From Symbiodinium natans (lineage: Eukaryota > Sar > Dinophyceae > Suessiales > Symbiodiniaceae), in the NCBI GenBank assembly GCA_905221605.1, contig CAJNDS010000635.1, positions 367,001 to 431,000 of the forward strand: 64,000 nt of DNA, given 5' to 3'. The notes under the pieces were generated by a model. That model searched no databases, was not told the origin of the DNA, and saw only the letters and a list, made by a program, of their open reading frames with translations. Shown in pieces: positions 10,501-20,538 of the stretch. How positions within the stretch are numbered: position 1 is the stretch's first letter; the number at the start of each line of letters is the position of its first letter. The translations under genes were made by a program, and so were the position numbers.

Positions 10501-13500
10501 AGGGGACAACGGAGGTGAGAACGTGTCTTGGATATCGGGGGAAGGATGTGTGATAGGAGAGGATGTGACGGATGTGGTCATCGCTATCGATGCGTCTAGC
10601 GAAGGCATGAGTATAGAAGTTGATCGAAAGACATCCGGTTGGAGACATGAGGAAGGTCTAGATAGTACGCGAGAGGCTCGAGATAGAGTGTTTGGTAATA
10701 TAGAAAAGGTTATCACCGACGCCAACAGCAGAGGAATAGTGGCTACGACCATCTGGATAGGCGGCAAAAGTCGATTGGCCGACGAGACCATTGTTCGAAT
10801 GGCGCTTGCCTGGGACATGTGGATAGTACGGAGTGATGGATGCATGCTGGGTATGAATGACGGGGTGGACGCGTCGTGTTACATAGGAATGATCACTCCA
10901 TGTATGATGAACGCGATCGCGGCGGACATGCTAGCATGCGATCATATGCCAAGGGATCATGAGTTAATGTCGCACATGATGAGGACATCGGACACGAAAA
11001 TGGACGTGCAACGAGAGCAGGAGCGTAAGGCGATACGCGAAATGATCAAGGTGATAGAGGACGTGGTAAGCATCTGCGGCGAGGAAGAGGGTGATTCGGT
11101 GTCGATGGCATGTGAAGAACACGAGGGAGAATATCTCGGATATAGTAGTGGTATGGTGACACTGGACGTGGACTCCTTGGCACAGCTGGAAAAGGGAACG
11201 ATTAGAGGTGACGAGACCGGGGGATCACTAGAGAAGCTGCTGAAGATAGCCAAGAGAAGAATGAACGGAGGAAACTCGTATTGGGTGATAGACATGGAGG
11301 GAGACGACGAGCACGTCGACGATGCTACGAATCGAGAAGATCAGACGCTGGTGAGGAACTATGCTGCTGCGGCTGCCGAGGATGGGGCACCGTACATCAG
11401 TCGTGAGGAGCCCAGATGGAAAAGATGCATAGTTATGAATAATCCAGGCCGAGAGGCAATGGGGGAGGTCTTCGGACCCCGGGCGAAACACATACAGGAC
11501 CTGCGCGTGATCCTGGTCGACGGCGACGACATAGGCAAGGTTAGGATGATGAAGCCAAACAGTCGCCGCACCAGACATAGCACCGGAGGGGCCGCGGTAG
11601 CTTACCCTGGAGAAGAGCTCGAGGTGGGAGACATGAACTGCAACGGATGGATAGTAGTGCTGGCCGGGGAGAGGGAGAGCAGCGACACAGATCGACGCCA
11701 CGACCAAGATAGAGAGGAAAGCTCCGGGTTCGACGACCAGAGTGATGTGTTTGATTCAGAAGGGTGGACGCTGTCGGACTTGGAAGAGGAACGGGAACCT
11801 GTGGATGAGGCATTCTTCAGGGCCGGGCACGCTGAAACCATCAACCTCGAGACTATGGAAAAGGGCGAATGCGACATAGTCATGTGGGAGGCAGAGAGGA
11901 ATGCACTGGTCCTCGAACTAAAGGACGACATCCATGTTCCGTTGATAGGACACACCTGGGTTCGTACTGGGATAGCATATCCGGAAGATCCTGGCACAAG
12001 TGTGAGAGTGTCTGCGCTTGGACAACTTGTGGCGGAAACTATGTGCGACGTCATAGGATACGAGGTATCACCTGAGCGGGAAATCCTGGTGGCTATACAG
12101 AATAGGAATAGCTTTCCCATTACGTTTGGAGGAAGAGGGGGGCCAATCATGAGAATGGAGTTCGCTAAGGGAGTATGTCTGCGACCGAGGATGCGCGGGT
12201 GCATGATGCCTGAGAACGTGAAGGAAGTGAGACATCGTAGGGCACATCGGGAGAGCAAGAAAGCAATCTGGGCAAGAGAGGCCCGTGCGAGGGAAAGAGA
12301 CAGGGATAGTGCGGGTCATGGACTGAGAGCAGGGAGGAATAGAGATGAGGATAGGCGGCGAATCGGCGTCAAGCATGTCTCGGATAGGGCATACAGATGC
12401 CGAGAATGTCGACGACTGCTGGAGGGAAAAGCCAAGGTACCTAGTTTAATCCTCACGTCGATGACGCTATGCTTCGCATGCTTCATGAACAAGCATACTA
12501 CGCCCGTTGATAATTTGATCCGGCAGGGTTATCAAACTGAGGACGAGGAGTATGGAGATGGAATAGTCGCAGTCCCTGCTATACAGGTGGATGCAGATCA
12601 AGAGGATAGCTGGGAAGAGGTTGCGGAAAATGAAGTGTGTGATAGCATCGACGAGACAGTAGGAGAACTTGAGCCACTGATGGCCACAATCATAGAGGAC
12701 GAAGAGGAAGACATCGAGGAAGTGTTCGGACTTGTCGCTAGACCCGTGACGAAAGCTGAGAGGGCGATCAACCCCAAGGCTCGGGCCGCGCTTGATAAGG
12801 AATGGAAAAAGCTGATGGATCAAGTGGTCTGGATAATGGAGGAGGTGCGTTCGTGGAAGGACGTTCAGCGGGAGGCAATGGATAGAGGGGAAATAGCTCA
12901 TGTAGGTCGTATCTTCGACATTTGTGTAGAAAAGAACTGGGAGCTTGCTGAAGACGATCCTCTTAGGAAGTATAAGGGGAGAGTTGTGTTTGAGGGATGT
13001 CATGTCAAAGACCAGGAGGGAAAGTGGGCCATCTTTCAGGAAATTACATCATGCCCTGCGACACTTGAGGCAGGCAAGATGGCGGATGCCTATGGGATGC
13101 TGCCAGGACACGACATCGAGATGTCGGACGGTGAGTCGGCATACACGCAGGCGCTGTTGGGGGGGCCTAAAACATGGATACGGATCCCGAGGGATAGGTG
13201 GCCGGATGAATGGGAGGGCATAGACGACCCCGTGGTGCCACTGAGACTAGCTTTATACGGGCATCCGGATGCCGGGGGGTTCTGGGAAAAGCACTGCGAA
13301 AAGGCTGTGACTGAGGTCGGCTTCGAATTCCTCTCAGATTGGCCTAGTGTGTTTTTCCATAAGGAGCTGAAGCTGATGCTGGTGATCTACGTCGACGACT
13401 TCAAGCTTGCGGGGCCCAAAGAGAACTTAGCGATAGGATGGGAGAAGCTGGCGAAGAGAATCAAGCTCGAAGAGCCACGAAGTATGGGCAGGTACTTGGG

Positions 13501-15148
13501 ATGCTTGCACACGGCTAGCACGATACCTTTTCGGTCGCCGTTTGAGCCGAGACACGAGTGGACGAAGATCATCGAGCCCAAGAAGGAACCGCCTAACTTC
13601 GTGGGGAAGGCTGAGGCGAAGGAAGATAGTCCAGATGAAATCAGGATTCTTCGATACGATGTTACCGATTTCATGAAGCAGTGTGTGGATAGATATCAAG
13701 AGTTGTGCTCGACGGCATATCCTAAGCCACTGGATAAAGCTAAGACCCCATATCTCGACGAGAGCCGCCCAGAGTTCGACGAGAACCCAGTAGACGACAA
13801 GGTGAACGAAATTATGGGGATAGCCAAGTACGAGCTGCCGGATGAGGGGCCGGGAGTGTTGAAAGAGCACGCCCCTGCGGTACTCATGAAGATCTTGTAT
13901 GGGGCCAGAGTCGGAAGGTATGACCTTCTGCGACCAGTACAGGTTCTGGCGTCGAGGCTGACGACCTGGACACATCTCTGTGACAAGAGAATGCATAGAC
14001 TGATCTCATACATCAACGAGACGACCACAACGAGCCTCTACGGATGGGTCGGGGATAGGATAGGAGACATCCGTCTTGTGCTATACTGTGACGCCGATCT
14101 TGCCAGCGACAAGAACGACCATAGATCTACGTCGGGGGTATATCTGTGTCTTCAGGGACCGCACACTTTCGTTCCTATAGCTGCTTACTGTAAGAAGCAA
14201 ACGTCGTGCTCTAAAAGTACCCCTGAAGCTGAGATAGTAGCCCTGCACGATGGCATCACGAAACAAGGAATACCGGGGTTGGCACTATGGGAGATGATGA
14301 AGGAGAGTATAGAACCCTTGATAGTGGCAGAGGACAATGAGGCGGCTGTTAGAGTGATTGTATCGGGCAAGAATCCGAACATGAGGTACCTGTCTAGAAC
14401 ACAACGAATAGACATAGCTAGGCTGAACCAGTTCTACGAGGCAATCATGTTCACGTTTGTCAACTGTCCTACTGAGTATCAGGCTGCCAACATGATGACC
14501 AAGGCCATCAATGAAGCACGAGAGTGGTTAAGGGATATGTACACTACCGCACATTTTGGTGAAGAGGAGTTCGGGAAATCAACGGGAACCATCTTAGCTA
14601 TGCCCGCGTGCCGGGGGGTATCCCAAAATCAGCTCGAGTATGAAATCAGGGATAGCGTTGGGATAGCAAAGTCCATAGTGGGAAGATGGATAATTTGGGA
14701 AATGGTGTGGGATATCAAACACTCGCCAATTCTGGAGGTCGATGAGGCGATCGTCGGTGAGTGCGAAGGGATAGTTGTGATAGCACCGAAGCGAGTTGAC
14801 TCGCCGTCTCGACTAGCCCGCGGAGCAGAGCTTAAGCTGGGAAGAAAGGACCAAAGTGCGGCCGATAGCCTAGCTTTACTGGTCGACAGAGTGATTGCTG
14901 CGGGCGTTGGGATTGTTCTGATCAATCGCAGTGATGCCGCCATATCCGAGGGAATAGCGAGAATTCTAGCTGCACGTGGAAAACTGGCTCGAATGCGGGG
15001 AAAGACGAAGATAGGAGAGCTTCACGACAAAGGAGAGGACGTACAATGCACCATATACATTAGTGAAGAATCAAAGGCTCGGATAGATAATAGCAATTTG
15101 GTGAATATTAAAGAACTTTGTAACGCTCTTCAACGACGTCTTGACTAG
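4571..15148 (+). CDS. pol: Ty1/copia-type Pol polyprotein with extra enzymatic domains
   Basis: This 3,525-codon polyprotein is more than twice the usual copia Pol length. In order: aspartic protease I-D-S-G-C at 163-167; a methyltransferase-like domain ~538-745 (C-C-G at 543-545, G-P-P-C at 595-598, I-E-Q-P at 668-671); a Cys4 zinc site at C815, C818, C826 and C829. Integrase follows, with an H/C zinc site ~968-982 and catalytic D1013, D1074 and E1105. A dioxygenase-like domain has H1336-x-D1338, H1407 and R1418. G-L-F-L-G-Y at 1499-1504 resembles the region after copia integrase. Residues ~1550-2600 are unassigned. A Cys4 site lies at 2610-2637. Reverse transcriptase (~2720-3000) has D2853 and Y-V-D-D at 2940-2943. 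RNase H has D3174, E3221 and D3255. About 200 unassigned residues end the protein. The ATG at 4571 is the first in the frame, 50 nt after gag. RT, integrase and RNase H calls are firm; the methyltransferase and dioxygenase calls are inference. Confidence 0.88.
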   Translation: MPVVRQGDDGAEGTHKGILVTTTGRERVKKGNRRVKGLGSEETGIAGLDICYWKGHTADKMVRKCKNVHKKGYVHDVKRYPVIEEAKARLRGISLAEEVVLDILAGEQGEEGRDASRLADRIVEECRRIGIVDERFRVDSREVSQPAASAQHCLPPVMRRWMIDSGCAMDLIAEADLTQDEKDMAIEAKKVRFNTANGNTTSKQEICMDIQGMPETMRIRMLESTPAVLSMGRRCMKMGYSFHWLAGANPVFVKPDSSLIVLKVIGDIPYMVDRMSTVVNESERNDYHIYPAMPAPLAIELPVRGNSSPRRLEEKQDECSPKSVDSDTDRDTEEEPIGKATNDDGRLLDKWMLTGNKAVCFHNKPRTKTCDPWFETLKFPEIHALVPRFAERCRSKRVYKDGKTVAEWIDWVDKYNEGENRDAEEDLWTGKTMFKIEGLTFEGADAGEAVQSDSAKVRKHILNRMAADEDAGLDDLTMMLDKNIGTGGEAETLVEIARCLWPLAPQEVLDGGKAHKPQGETRPEIMKIRKAIEGSRRVIVHICCGKSRGKFDDIASELGMSVIDIDMEENVLRSDTWWWLVKLATTNLVFCWLAGPPCRTRSVMRYRRPGPIPLRSRNGPERWGYSFISWAQKQECRDDDIIILRVCMLAVIGKARHRRLRAPTMCLIEQPQDPETYWDDTPEGGYASLWATEEWDRTSAILGTKLFSFDQGPMGHSRKKPTTIATDAELIGWAVNLRGPGTGATNDSSDRSKGEMNESQNWAEWAPGLVRAIKETMRKHHRVSSVAEKGIDERDRETTIEQDDSDGRLRTTFYCAACKADSSGVCGFCERALSPEQIDAGQSARNMTDAEFQLVRGMKKNTDDDLRIAEQVVAVPGEEEGTENEGELDVDIDLPGIADEEQARRGVGEPQKDDSAGGMGEVEETEAEVGPADQVRVADRLGEGIGSSKAVSIRRARYSPEYAKSAEHLLTHLPKNMHCVACRQGKAINVPFNRGEGITDKGAEKFGERVTADTIVLRSHKDKGIRGENNAIVMFDFKTQWIHCTPVKSRGTDEFVRAINEFRGPDMVVHLYADGAGEFSKACDVIGTCRATSTPGLPRTNSIAELKVKEVIYGGRVLLRQAGLEPKWWPYAVQTFCFHRNVQQVDGVSPYGKRHGNEQDKVKLIPFGALVNYLPIAEKPRKAGKEDAALLERGDPENDALEILGADEDVSSMALPSETKETKEQRSQREEELREIDRRALDMVMTQDFDVQHAKDIILKFTSIEKGIAKNSRSMATGRVFIVLGLYAYGGKVGITNSAKEYPGIAMVCCELIAKCFPEANFTTVIVSVGTRMGPHKDKFNESQTYNFVVPVSERAGEAMIWTEEEQCENESGDAAGIKKEVLPGKWIWGRTRKVDSGLKFNPRVWHATEDALAPEDRVIAVGYTLAAGKKASVEDKWKLMRLGFRLDEHFATLADGLCQAACADNGGDGEEYVDHDAEEEQAYAMASKAKFDTPTSPGLFLGYALQPGGVPSGDYIVVELAHLYHGWTVPSIHRVKRIVLDEEMPNYFPMQAVADRKSRIMTATRADALARLELEREGQQGEETEEIFAEERRVRADVMRQIKCDDQHLQNGDFWEHDEIDHSWTLHHILPRKELCTPGEEVKGTGGPGDRELGPRRRTWIVYADGTSEVLDEDRMKGKKKITKKWTGCTTFWEKGEPEGEIEDEAKERARGEKATGIRGVGLDYEQDMPRIERPYARSHKPNSISSAEWNRMSPGQRLRYIEGDKERIIRGERPPSAARGQEGIGPRPAEIGVREWMEKITDHGQDFSPQEYRWDSPSGMPEGGRVWAVRNNRATSYRFYGGRDKRRLELWWRVTRSANTGEVLESIEYDSCIQAEMMRNRGRYRFVVPRDIITEFWYIPDGGEDRRIRDRGGPAEPAAPASRMGDTEEVAKTINQLYSTAGIARTPSDNIIGEIMRELGEQPKVQVMGVGIEEIGDNGGENVSWISGEGCVIGEDVTDVVIAIDASSEGMSIEVDRKTSGWRHEEGLDSTREARDRVFGNIEKVITDANSRGIVATTIWIGGKSRLADETIVRMALAWDMWIVRSDGCMLGMNDGVDASCYIGMITPCMMNAIAADMLACDHMPRDHELMSHMMRTSDTKMDVQREQERKAIREMIKVIEDVVSICGEEEGDSVSMACEEHEGEYLGYSSGMVTLDVDSLAQLEKGTIRGDETGGSLEKLLKIAKRRMNGGNSYWVIDMEGDDEHVDDATNREDQTLVRNYAAAAAEDGAPYISREEPRWKRCIVMNNPGREAMGEVFGPRAKHIQDLRVILVDGDDIGKVRMMKPNSRRTRHSTGGAAVAYPGEELEVGDMNCNGWIVVLAGERESSDTDRRHDQDREESSGFDDQSDVFDSEGWTLSDLEEEREPVDEAFFRAGHAETINLETMEKGECDIVMWEAERNALVLELKDDIHVPLIGHTWVRTGIAYPEDPGTSVRVSALGQLVAETMCDVIGYEVSPEREILVAIQNRNSFPITFGGRGGPIMRMEFAKGVCLRPRMRGCMMPENVKEVRHRRAHRESKKAIWAREARARERDRDSAGHGLRAGRNRDEDRRRIGVKHVSDRAYRCRECRRLLEGKAKVPSLILTSMTLCFACFMNKHTTPVDNLIRQGYQTEDEEYGDGIVAVPAIQVDADQEDSWEEVAENEVCDSIDETVGELEPLMATIIEDEEEDIEEVFGLVARPVTKAERAINPKARAALDKEWKKLMDQVVWIMEEVRSWKDVQREAMDRGEIAHVGRIFDICVEKNWELAEDDPLRKYKGRVVFEGCHVKDQEGKWAIFQEITSCPATLEAGKMADAYGMLPGHDIEMSDGESAYTQALLGGPKTWIRIPRDRWPDEWEGIDDPVVPLRLALYGHPDAGGFWEKHCEKAVTEVGFEFLSDWPSVFFHKELKLMLVIYVDDFKLAGPKENLAIGWEKLAKRIKLEEPRSMGRYLGCLHTASTIPFRSPFEPRHEWTKIIEPKKEPPNFVGKAEAKEDSPDEIRILRYDVTDFMKQCVDRYQELCSTAYPKPLDKAKTPYLDESRPEFDENPVDDKVNEIMGIAKYELPDEGPGVLKEHAPAVLMKILYGARVGRYDLLRPVQVLASRLTTWTHLCDKRMHRLISYINETTTTSLYGWVGDRIGDIRLVLYCDADLASDKNDHRSTSGVYLCLQGPHTFVPIAAYCKKQTSCSKSTPEAEIVALHDGITKQGIPGLALWEMMKESIEPLIVAEDNEAAVRVIVSGKNPNMRYLSRTQRIDIARLNQFYEAIMFTFVNCPTEYQAANMMTKAINEAREWLRDMYTTAHFGEEEFGKSTGTILAMPACRGVSQNQLEYEIRDSVGIAKSIVGRWIIWEMVWDIKHSPILEVDEAIVGECEGIVVIAPKRVDSPSRLARGAELKLGRKDQSAADSLALLVDRVIAAGVGIVLINRSDAAISEGIARILAARGKLARMRGKTKIGELHDKGEDVQCTIYISEESKARIDNSNLVNIKELCNALQRRLD

Positions 15149-15226
15149 AGCGAATTTTGTGTGACCTTGAGTTGCATGCCGGTATAAGGACGAAGAGGGC
15201 TCTAGCGACCTGCATAGCGTGGAGCC
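15149..15226 (+). other. Pol to third-ORF spacer (contig 1 copy)
   Basis: This 78-nt spacer lies between the pol stop and the ATG of the third ORF. It is repeated at 20,539-20,616. The third ORF is in the same frame as pol, but the spacer holds three further in-frame stops (TAA, TAG and TAG, at 20,575, 20,593 and 20,605 in the second copy). Single-stop readthrough cannot therefore join the two proteins. Reinitiation, a subgenomic RNA or trans-splicing would be needed. Confidence 0.5.
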
Positions 15227-16310
15227 ATGGGAGAGATGTTCGGATCGGTGTCGCTGAGTGAGCGGGATAGAGATATCGGAAGCAGTGAAGATCCTGGGAC
15301 AGCTTCGTCTTCGAGGACAGTAGGGGTACGATGGCAACGCCCAGAGCATCAGACCAGGGATGCAGGAGAAAGGGAACGATGTGATCGAGCACAGGCCATG
15401 ATAGACTTCCTGGAGAAGGTGTTTTCCGACGCGGATAGGTACCTCAAGGCCGAGACGGAGGATGGAGTGCCAGGGGTGACGACGTACTCGTATCTGCCAG
15501 TCGGAGCCAAGGAGAGAGAACAGGCTAGAATACACTGGATGTTGGAGGGAAATCTAGAGATGCAGGAGGTATGGGCTAGACGGGCTATCCCCAGCCCATT
15601 CAAGGACGATGCAGACTTCAAGAAATGGATGAGCAGTGGGATAGCTGGTGTGCGAGCGGAAGAGGCCCAGGAGTGGGATAGCTGGTGTGCGAGCGGAAGA
15701 GGCCCAGGCCAAGACGGCGAAGAAAGGAGGTAAGCGTTCAGCCGTGGGATACGATGTGGATAGAATGCGAGTACACAAGATTATGTATCTCTGGGAGATG
15801 TCGAAGGAGAAGCTGAACGACTTGATAGGGGTGCGATTGGCCAGAGGGATGGACGTGCCGGGATGTGCCATGCCCACAGCGGGCACGGGAGGAGATGTTG
15901 ATACGCCATGGGCCCCTAAATTCCTCGGCGCGACTGATGAGACAGAGAAGTCCTTCCAGAAGGGGAGATCATATGAGAGGATGATAGCTGGTGTGGCACC
16001 GATAGCCATCTCTGTGGGAGGGGTGTATGACGTCACGAACGGAAGTAAGGACCCGTTCAGGGCTAGCTGGGGAGGGATCAGCAGAAAGACCCTAGATTGG
16101 GCGGAGATCCACATGGACGACACAGAGAAGAGCCCGTTCGATGATGCGATCAAAGGCATGATGACGTGGTTGGCCGTGCGACCATTAAAGTATGCAATTC
16201 CACCGTCTCAGGTTGCGGAGCGGATAGCGGTCAGCCATAAGTCGAGCGAGGAGAAGCTGAAGATATGGACGGAGGCGCAGCCCAAGATCAAGGTGATAGG
16301 CATGGCAGAC
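15227..16310 (+). pseudogene. 5' fragment of the third ORF, frame-broken, truncated by gap
   Basis: This copy of the first part of the 4,599-codon ORF matches 20,617-21,843. It starts at the same ATG. A 37-bp unit is duplicated in tandem (second copy from about 15,671), and because 37 is not a multiple of three the frame shifts and ends at 15,733. It also lacks the in-frame 180-bp block seen at 21,151-21,330, so the line joins directly at 15,797/15,798. After the duplication the protein similarity resumes in another frame, up to the N run. It could be a decayed second element copy, an allele or a contig-end assembly error. The intact version is downstream. Confidence 0.8.
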
Positions 16311-16410
16311 NNNNNNNNNNNNNNNNNNNNNNNNNNNNNNNNNNNNNNNNNNNNNNNNNNNNNNNNNNNNNNNNNNNNNNNNNNNNNNNNNNNNNNNNNN
16401 NNNNNNNNNN
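16311..16410. other. Assembly gap of exactly 100 N
   Basis: One hundred N characters, the conventional size for an unknown-length scaffold join. The flanks repeat each other for ~5.4 kb, so the gap probably has negative true length. Translations running through it are meaningless. Confidence 0.98.
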
Positions 16411-19400
16411 GGAGCGTAAGGCGATACGCGAAATGATCAAGGTGATAGAGGACGTGGTAAGCATCTGCGGCGAGGAAGAGGGTGATTCGGTGTCGATGGC
16501 ATGTGAAGAACACGAGGGAGAATATCTCGGATATAGTAGTGGTATGGTGACACTGGACGTGGACTCCTTGGCACAGCTGGAAAAGGGAACGATTAGAGGT
16601 GACGAGACCGGGGGATCACTAGAGAAGCTGCTGAAGATAGCCAAGAGAAGAATGAACGGAGGAAACTCGTATTGGGTGATAGACATGGAGGGAGACGACG
16701 AGCACGTCGACGATGCTACGAATCGAGAAGATCAGACGCTGGTGAGGAACTATGCTGCTGCGGCTGCCGAGGATGGGGCACCGTACATCAGTCGTGAGGA
16801 GCCCAGATGGAAAAGATGCATAGTTATGAATAATCCAGGCCGAGAGGCAATGGGGGAGGTCTTCGGACCCCGGGCGAAACACATACAGGACCTGCGCGTG
16901 ATCCTGGTCGACGGCGACGACATAGGCAAGGTTAGGATGATGAAGCCAAACAGTCGCCGCACCAGACATAGCACCGGAGGGGCCGCGGTAGCTTACCCTG
17001 GAGAAGAGCTCGAGGTGGGAGACATGAACTGCAACGGATGGATAGTAGTGCTGGCCGGGGAGAGGGAGAGCAGCGACACAGATCGACGCCACGACCAAGA
17101 TAGAGAGGAAAGCTCCGGATTCGACGACCAGAGTGATGTGTTTGATTCAGAAGGGTGGACGCTGTCGGACTTGGAAGAGGAACGGGAACCTGTGGATGAG
17201 GCATTCTTCAGGGCCGGGCACGCTGAAACCATCAACCTCGAGACTATGGAAAAGGGCGAATGCGACATAGTCATGTGGGAGGCAGAGAGGAATGCACTGG
17301 TCCTCGAACTAAAGGACGACATCCATGTTCCGTTGATAGGTACACCTGGGTTCGTACTGGGATAGCATATCCGGAAGATCCTGGCACAAGTGTGAGAGTG
17401 TCTGCGCTTGGACAACTTGTGGCGGAAACTATGTGCGACGTCATAGGATACGAGGTATCACCTGAGCGAGAAATCCTGGTGGCTATACAGAATAGGAATA
17501 GCTTTCCCATTACGTTTGGAGGAAGAGGGGGGCCAATCATGAGAATGGAGTTCGCTAAGGGAGTATGTCTGCGACCGAGGATGCGCGGGTGCATGATGCC
17601 TGAGAACGTGAAGGAAGTGAGACATCGTAGGGCACATCGGGAGAGCAAGAAAGCAATCTGGGCAAGAGAGGCCCGTGCGAGGGAAAGAGACAGGGATAGT
17701 GCGGGTCATGGACTGAGAGCAGGGAGGAATAGAGATGAGGATAGGCGGCGAATCGGCGTCAAGCATGTCTCGGATAGGGCATACAGATGCCGAGAATGTC
17801 GACGACTGCTGGAGGGAAAAGCCAAGGTACCTAGTTTAATCCTCACGTCGATGACGCTATGCTTCGCATGCTTCATGAACAAGCATACTACGCCCGTTGA
17901 TAATTTGATCCGGCGGGGTTATCAAACTGAGGACGAGGAGTATGGAGATGGAATAGTCGCAGTCCCTGCTATACAGGTGGATGCAGGTCAAGAGGATAGC
18001 TGGGAAGAGGTTGCGGAAAATGAAGTGTGTGATAGCATCGACGAGACAGTAGGAGAACTTGAGCCACTGATGGCCACAATCATAGAGGACGAAGAGGAAG
18101 ACATCGAGGAAGTGTTCGGACTTGTCGCTAGACCCGTGACGAAAGCTGAGAGGGCGATCAACCCCAAGGCTCGGGCCGCGCTTGATAAGGAATGGAAAAA
18201 GCTGATGGATCAAGTGGTCTGGATAATGGAGGAGGTGCGTTCGTGGAAGGACGTTCAGCGGGAGGCAATGGATAGAGGGGAAATAGCTCATGTAGGTCGT
18301 ATCTTCGACATTTGTGTAGAAAAGAACTGGGAGCTTGCTGAAGACGATCCTCTTAGGAAGTATAAGGGGAGAGTTGTGTTTGAGGGATGTCATGTCAAAG
18401 ACCAGGAGGGAAAGTGGGCCATCTTTCAGGAAATCACATCATGCCCTGCGACACTTGAGGCAGGCAAGATGGCGGATGCCTATGGGATGCTGCCAGGACA
18501 CGACATCGAGATGTCGGACGGTGAGTCGGCATACACGCAGGCGCTGTTGGGGGGGCCTAAAACATGGATACGGATCCCGAGGGATAGGTGGCCAGATGAA
18601 TGGGAGGGCATAGACGACCCCGTGGTGCCACTGAGACTAGCTTTATACGGGCATCCGGATGCCGGGGGGTTCTGGGAAAAGCACTGCGAAAAGGCTGTGA
18701 CTGAGGTCGGCTTCGAATTCCTCTCAGATTGGCCTAGTGTGTTTTTCCATAAGGAGCTGAAGCTGATGCTGGTGATCTACGTCGACGATTTCAAGCTTGC
18801 GGGGCCCAAAGAGAACTTAGCGATAGGATGGGAGAAGCTGGCGAAGAGAATCAAGCTCGAAGAGCCACGAAGTATGGGCAGGTACTTGGGATGCTTGCAC
18901 ACGGCTAGCGCGATACCTTTTCGGTCGCCGTTTGAGCCGAGACACGAGTGGACGAAGATCATCGAGCCCAAGAAGGAACCGCCTAACTTCGTGGGGAAGG
19001 CCGAGGCGAAGGAAGATAGTCCAGATGAAATCAGGATTCTTCGATACGATGTTACCGATTTCATGAAGCAGTGTGTGGATAGATATCAAGAGTTGTGCTC
19101 GACGGCATATCCTAAGCCACTGGATAAAGCTAAGACCCCATATCTCGACGAGAGCCGCCCAGAGTTCGACGAGAACCCAGTAGACGACAAGGTGAACGAA
19201 ATTATGGGGATAGCCAAGTACGAGCTGCCGGATGAGGGGCCGGGAGTGTTGAAAGAGCACGCCCCTGCGGTGCTCATGAAGATCTTGTATGGGGCCAGAG
19301 TCGGAAGGTATGACCTTCTGCGACCAGTACAGGTTCTGGCGTCGAGGCTGACGACCTGGACACATCTCTGTGACAAGAGAATGCATAGACTGATCTCATA

Positions 19401-20538
19401 CATCAACGAGACGACCACAACGAGCCTCTACGGATGGGTCGGGGATAGGATAGGAGACATCCGTCTTGTGCTATACTGTGACGCCGATCTTGCCAGCGAC
19501 AAGAACGACCATAGATCTACGTCGGGGGTATATCTGTGTCTTCAGGGACCGCACACTTTCGTTCCTATAGCTGCTTACTGTAAGAAGCAAACGTCGTGCT
19601 CTAAAAGTACCCCTGAAGCTGAGATAGTAGCCCTGCACGATGGCATCACGAAACAAGGAATACCGGGGCTGGCACTATGGGAGATGATGAAGGAGAGTAT
19701 AGAACCCTTGATAGTGGCAGAGGACAATGAGGCGGCTGTTAGAGTGATTGTATCGGGCAAGAATCCGAACATGAGGTACCTGTCTAGAACACAACGAATA
19801 GACATAGCTAGGCTGAACCAGTTCTACGAGGCAGTCATGTTCACGTTTGTCAACTGTCCTACTGAGTATCAGGCTGCCAACATGATGACCAAGGCCATCA
19901 ATGAAGCACGAGAGTGGTTAAGGGATATGTACACTACCGCACATTTCGGTGAAGAGGAGTTCGGGAAATCAACGGGAACCATCTTAGCTATGCCCGCGTG
20001 CCGGGGGGTATCCCAAAATCAGCTCGAGTATGAAATCAGGGATAGCGTTGGGATAGCAAAGTCCATAGTGGGAAGATGGATAATTTGGGAAATGGTGTGG
20101 GATATCAAACACTCGCCAATTCTGGAGGTCGATGAGGCGATCGTCGGTGAGTGCGACGGGATAGTTGTGATAGCACCGAAGCGAGTTGACTCGCCGTCTC
20201 GACTAGCCCGCGGAGCAGAGCTTAAGCTGGGAAGAAAGGACCAAAGTGCGGCCGATAGCCTAGCTTTACTGGTCGACAGAGTGATTGCTGCGGGCGTTGG
20301 GATTGTTCTGATCAATCGCAGTGATGCCGCCATATCCGAGGGAATAGCGAGAATTCTAGCTGCACGTGGAAAACTGGCTCGAATGCGGGGAAAGACGAAG
20401 ATAGGAGAGCTTCACGACAAAGGAGAGGACGTACAATGCACCATATACATTAGTGAAGAATCAAAGGCTCGGATAGATAATAGCAATTTGGTGAATATTA
20501 AAGAACTTTGTAACGCTCTTCAACGACGTCTTGACTAG
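16411..20538 (+). pseudogene. pol: 3' part of pol, second copy, with one frameshift
   Basis: This copy encodes Pol from residue ~2151 to the C-terminus: the unassigned linker, the Cys4 site, reverse transcriptase with Y-V-D-D at about 18,778, RNase H and the C-terminal extension. Near 17,341 it reads TACACC where the intact copy (11,950) reads ACACACC, a net loss of one base. The first frame ends at 17,365, and the correct frame continues from about 17,342 to 20,538. Apart from this lesion the differences from the first copy are few and mainly silent, including Q to R, D to G, T to A, I to V and E to D changes. It is partial only because the contig starts here. Confidence 0.85.

Larger units (their letters stand above)
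11020..16310 (+). repeat. Duplicated segment, copy 1 (right end of contig 1)
   Basis: This segment matches 16,411-21,843. Over the ~4.13 kb of pol I see about 14 substitutions, roughly nine silent and five conservative, plus one 1-base length difference. In the third-ORF portion this copy has an extra 37-bp tandem repeat near 15,671 and lacks 180 bp present at 21,151-21,330. Because the copies abut a 100-N gap, overlapping contig ends from two haplotypes or two element copies are more likely than a real tandem duplication. Confidence 0.9.

Noticed and set aside
16265-16436. Open frames that run through the N gap
   Set aside because: They bridge unknown bases joining two unrelated points of the element, so the translations have no meaning.
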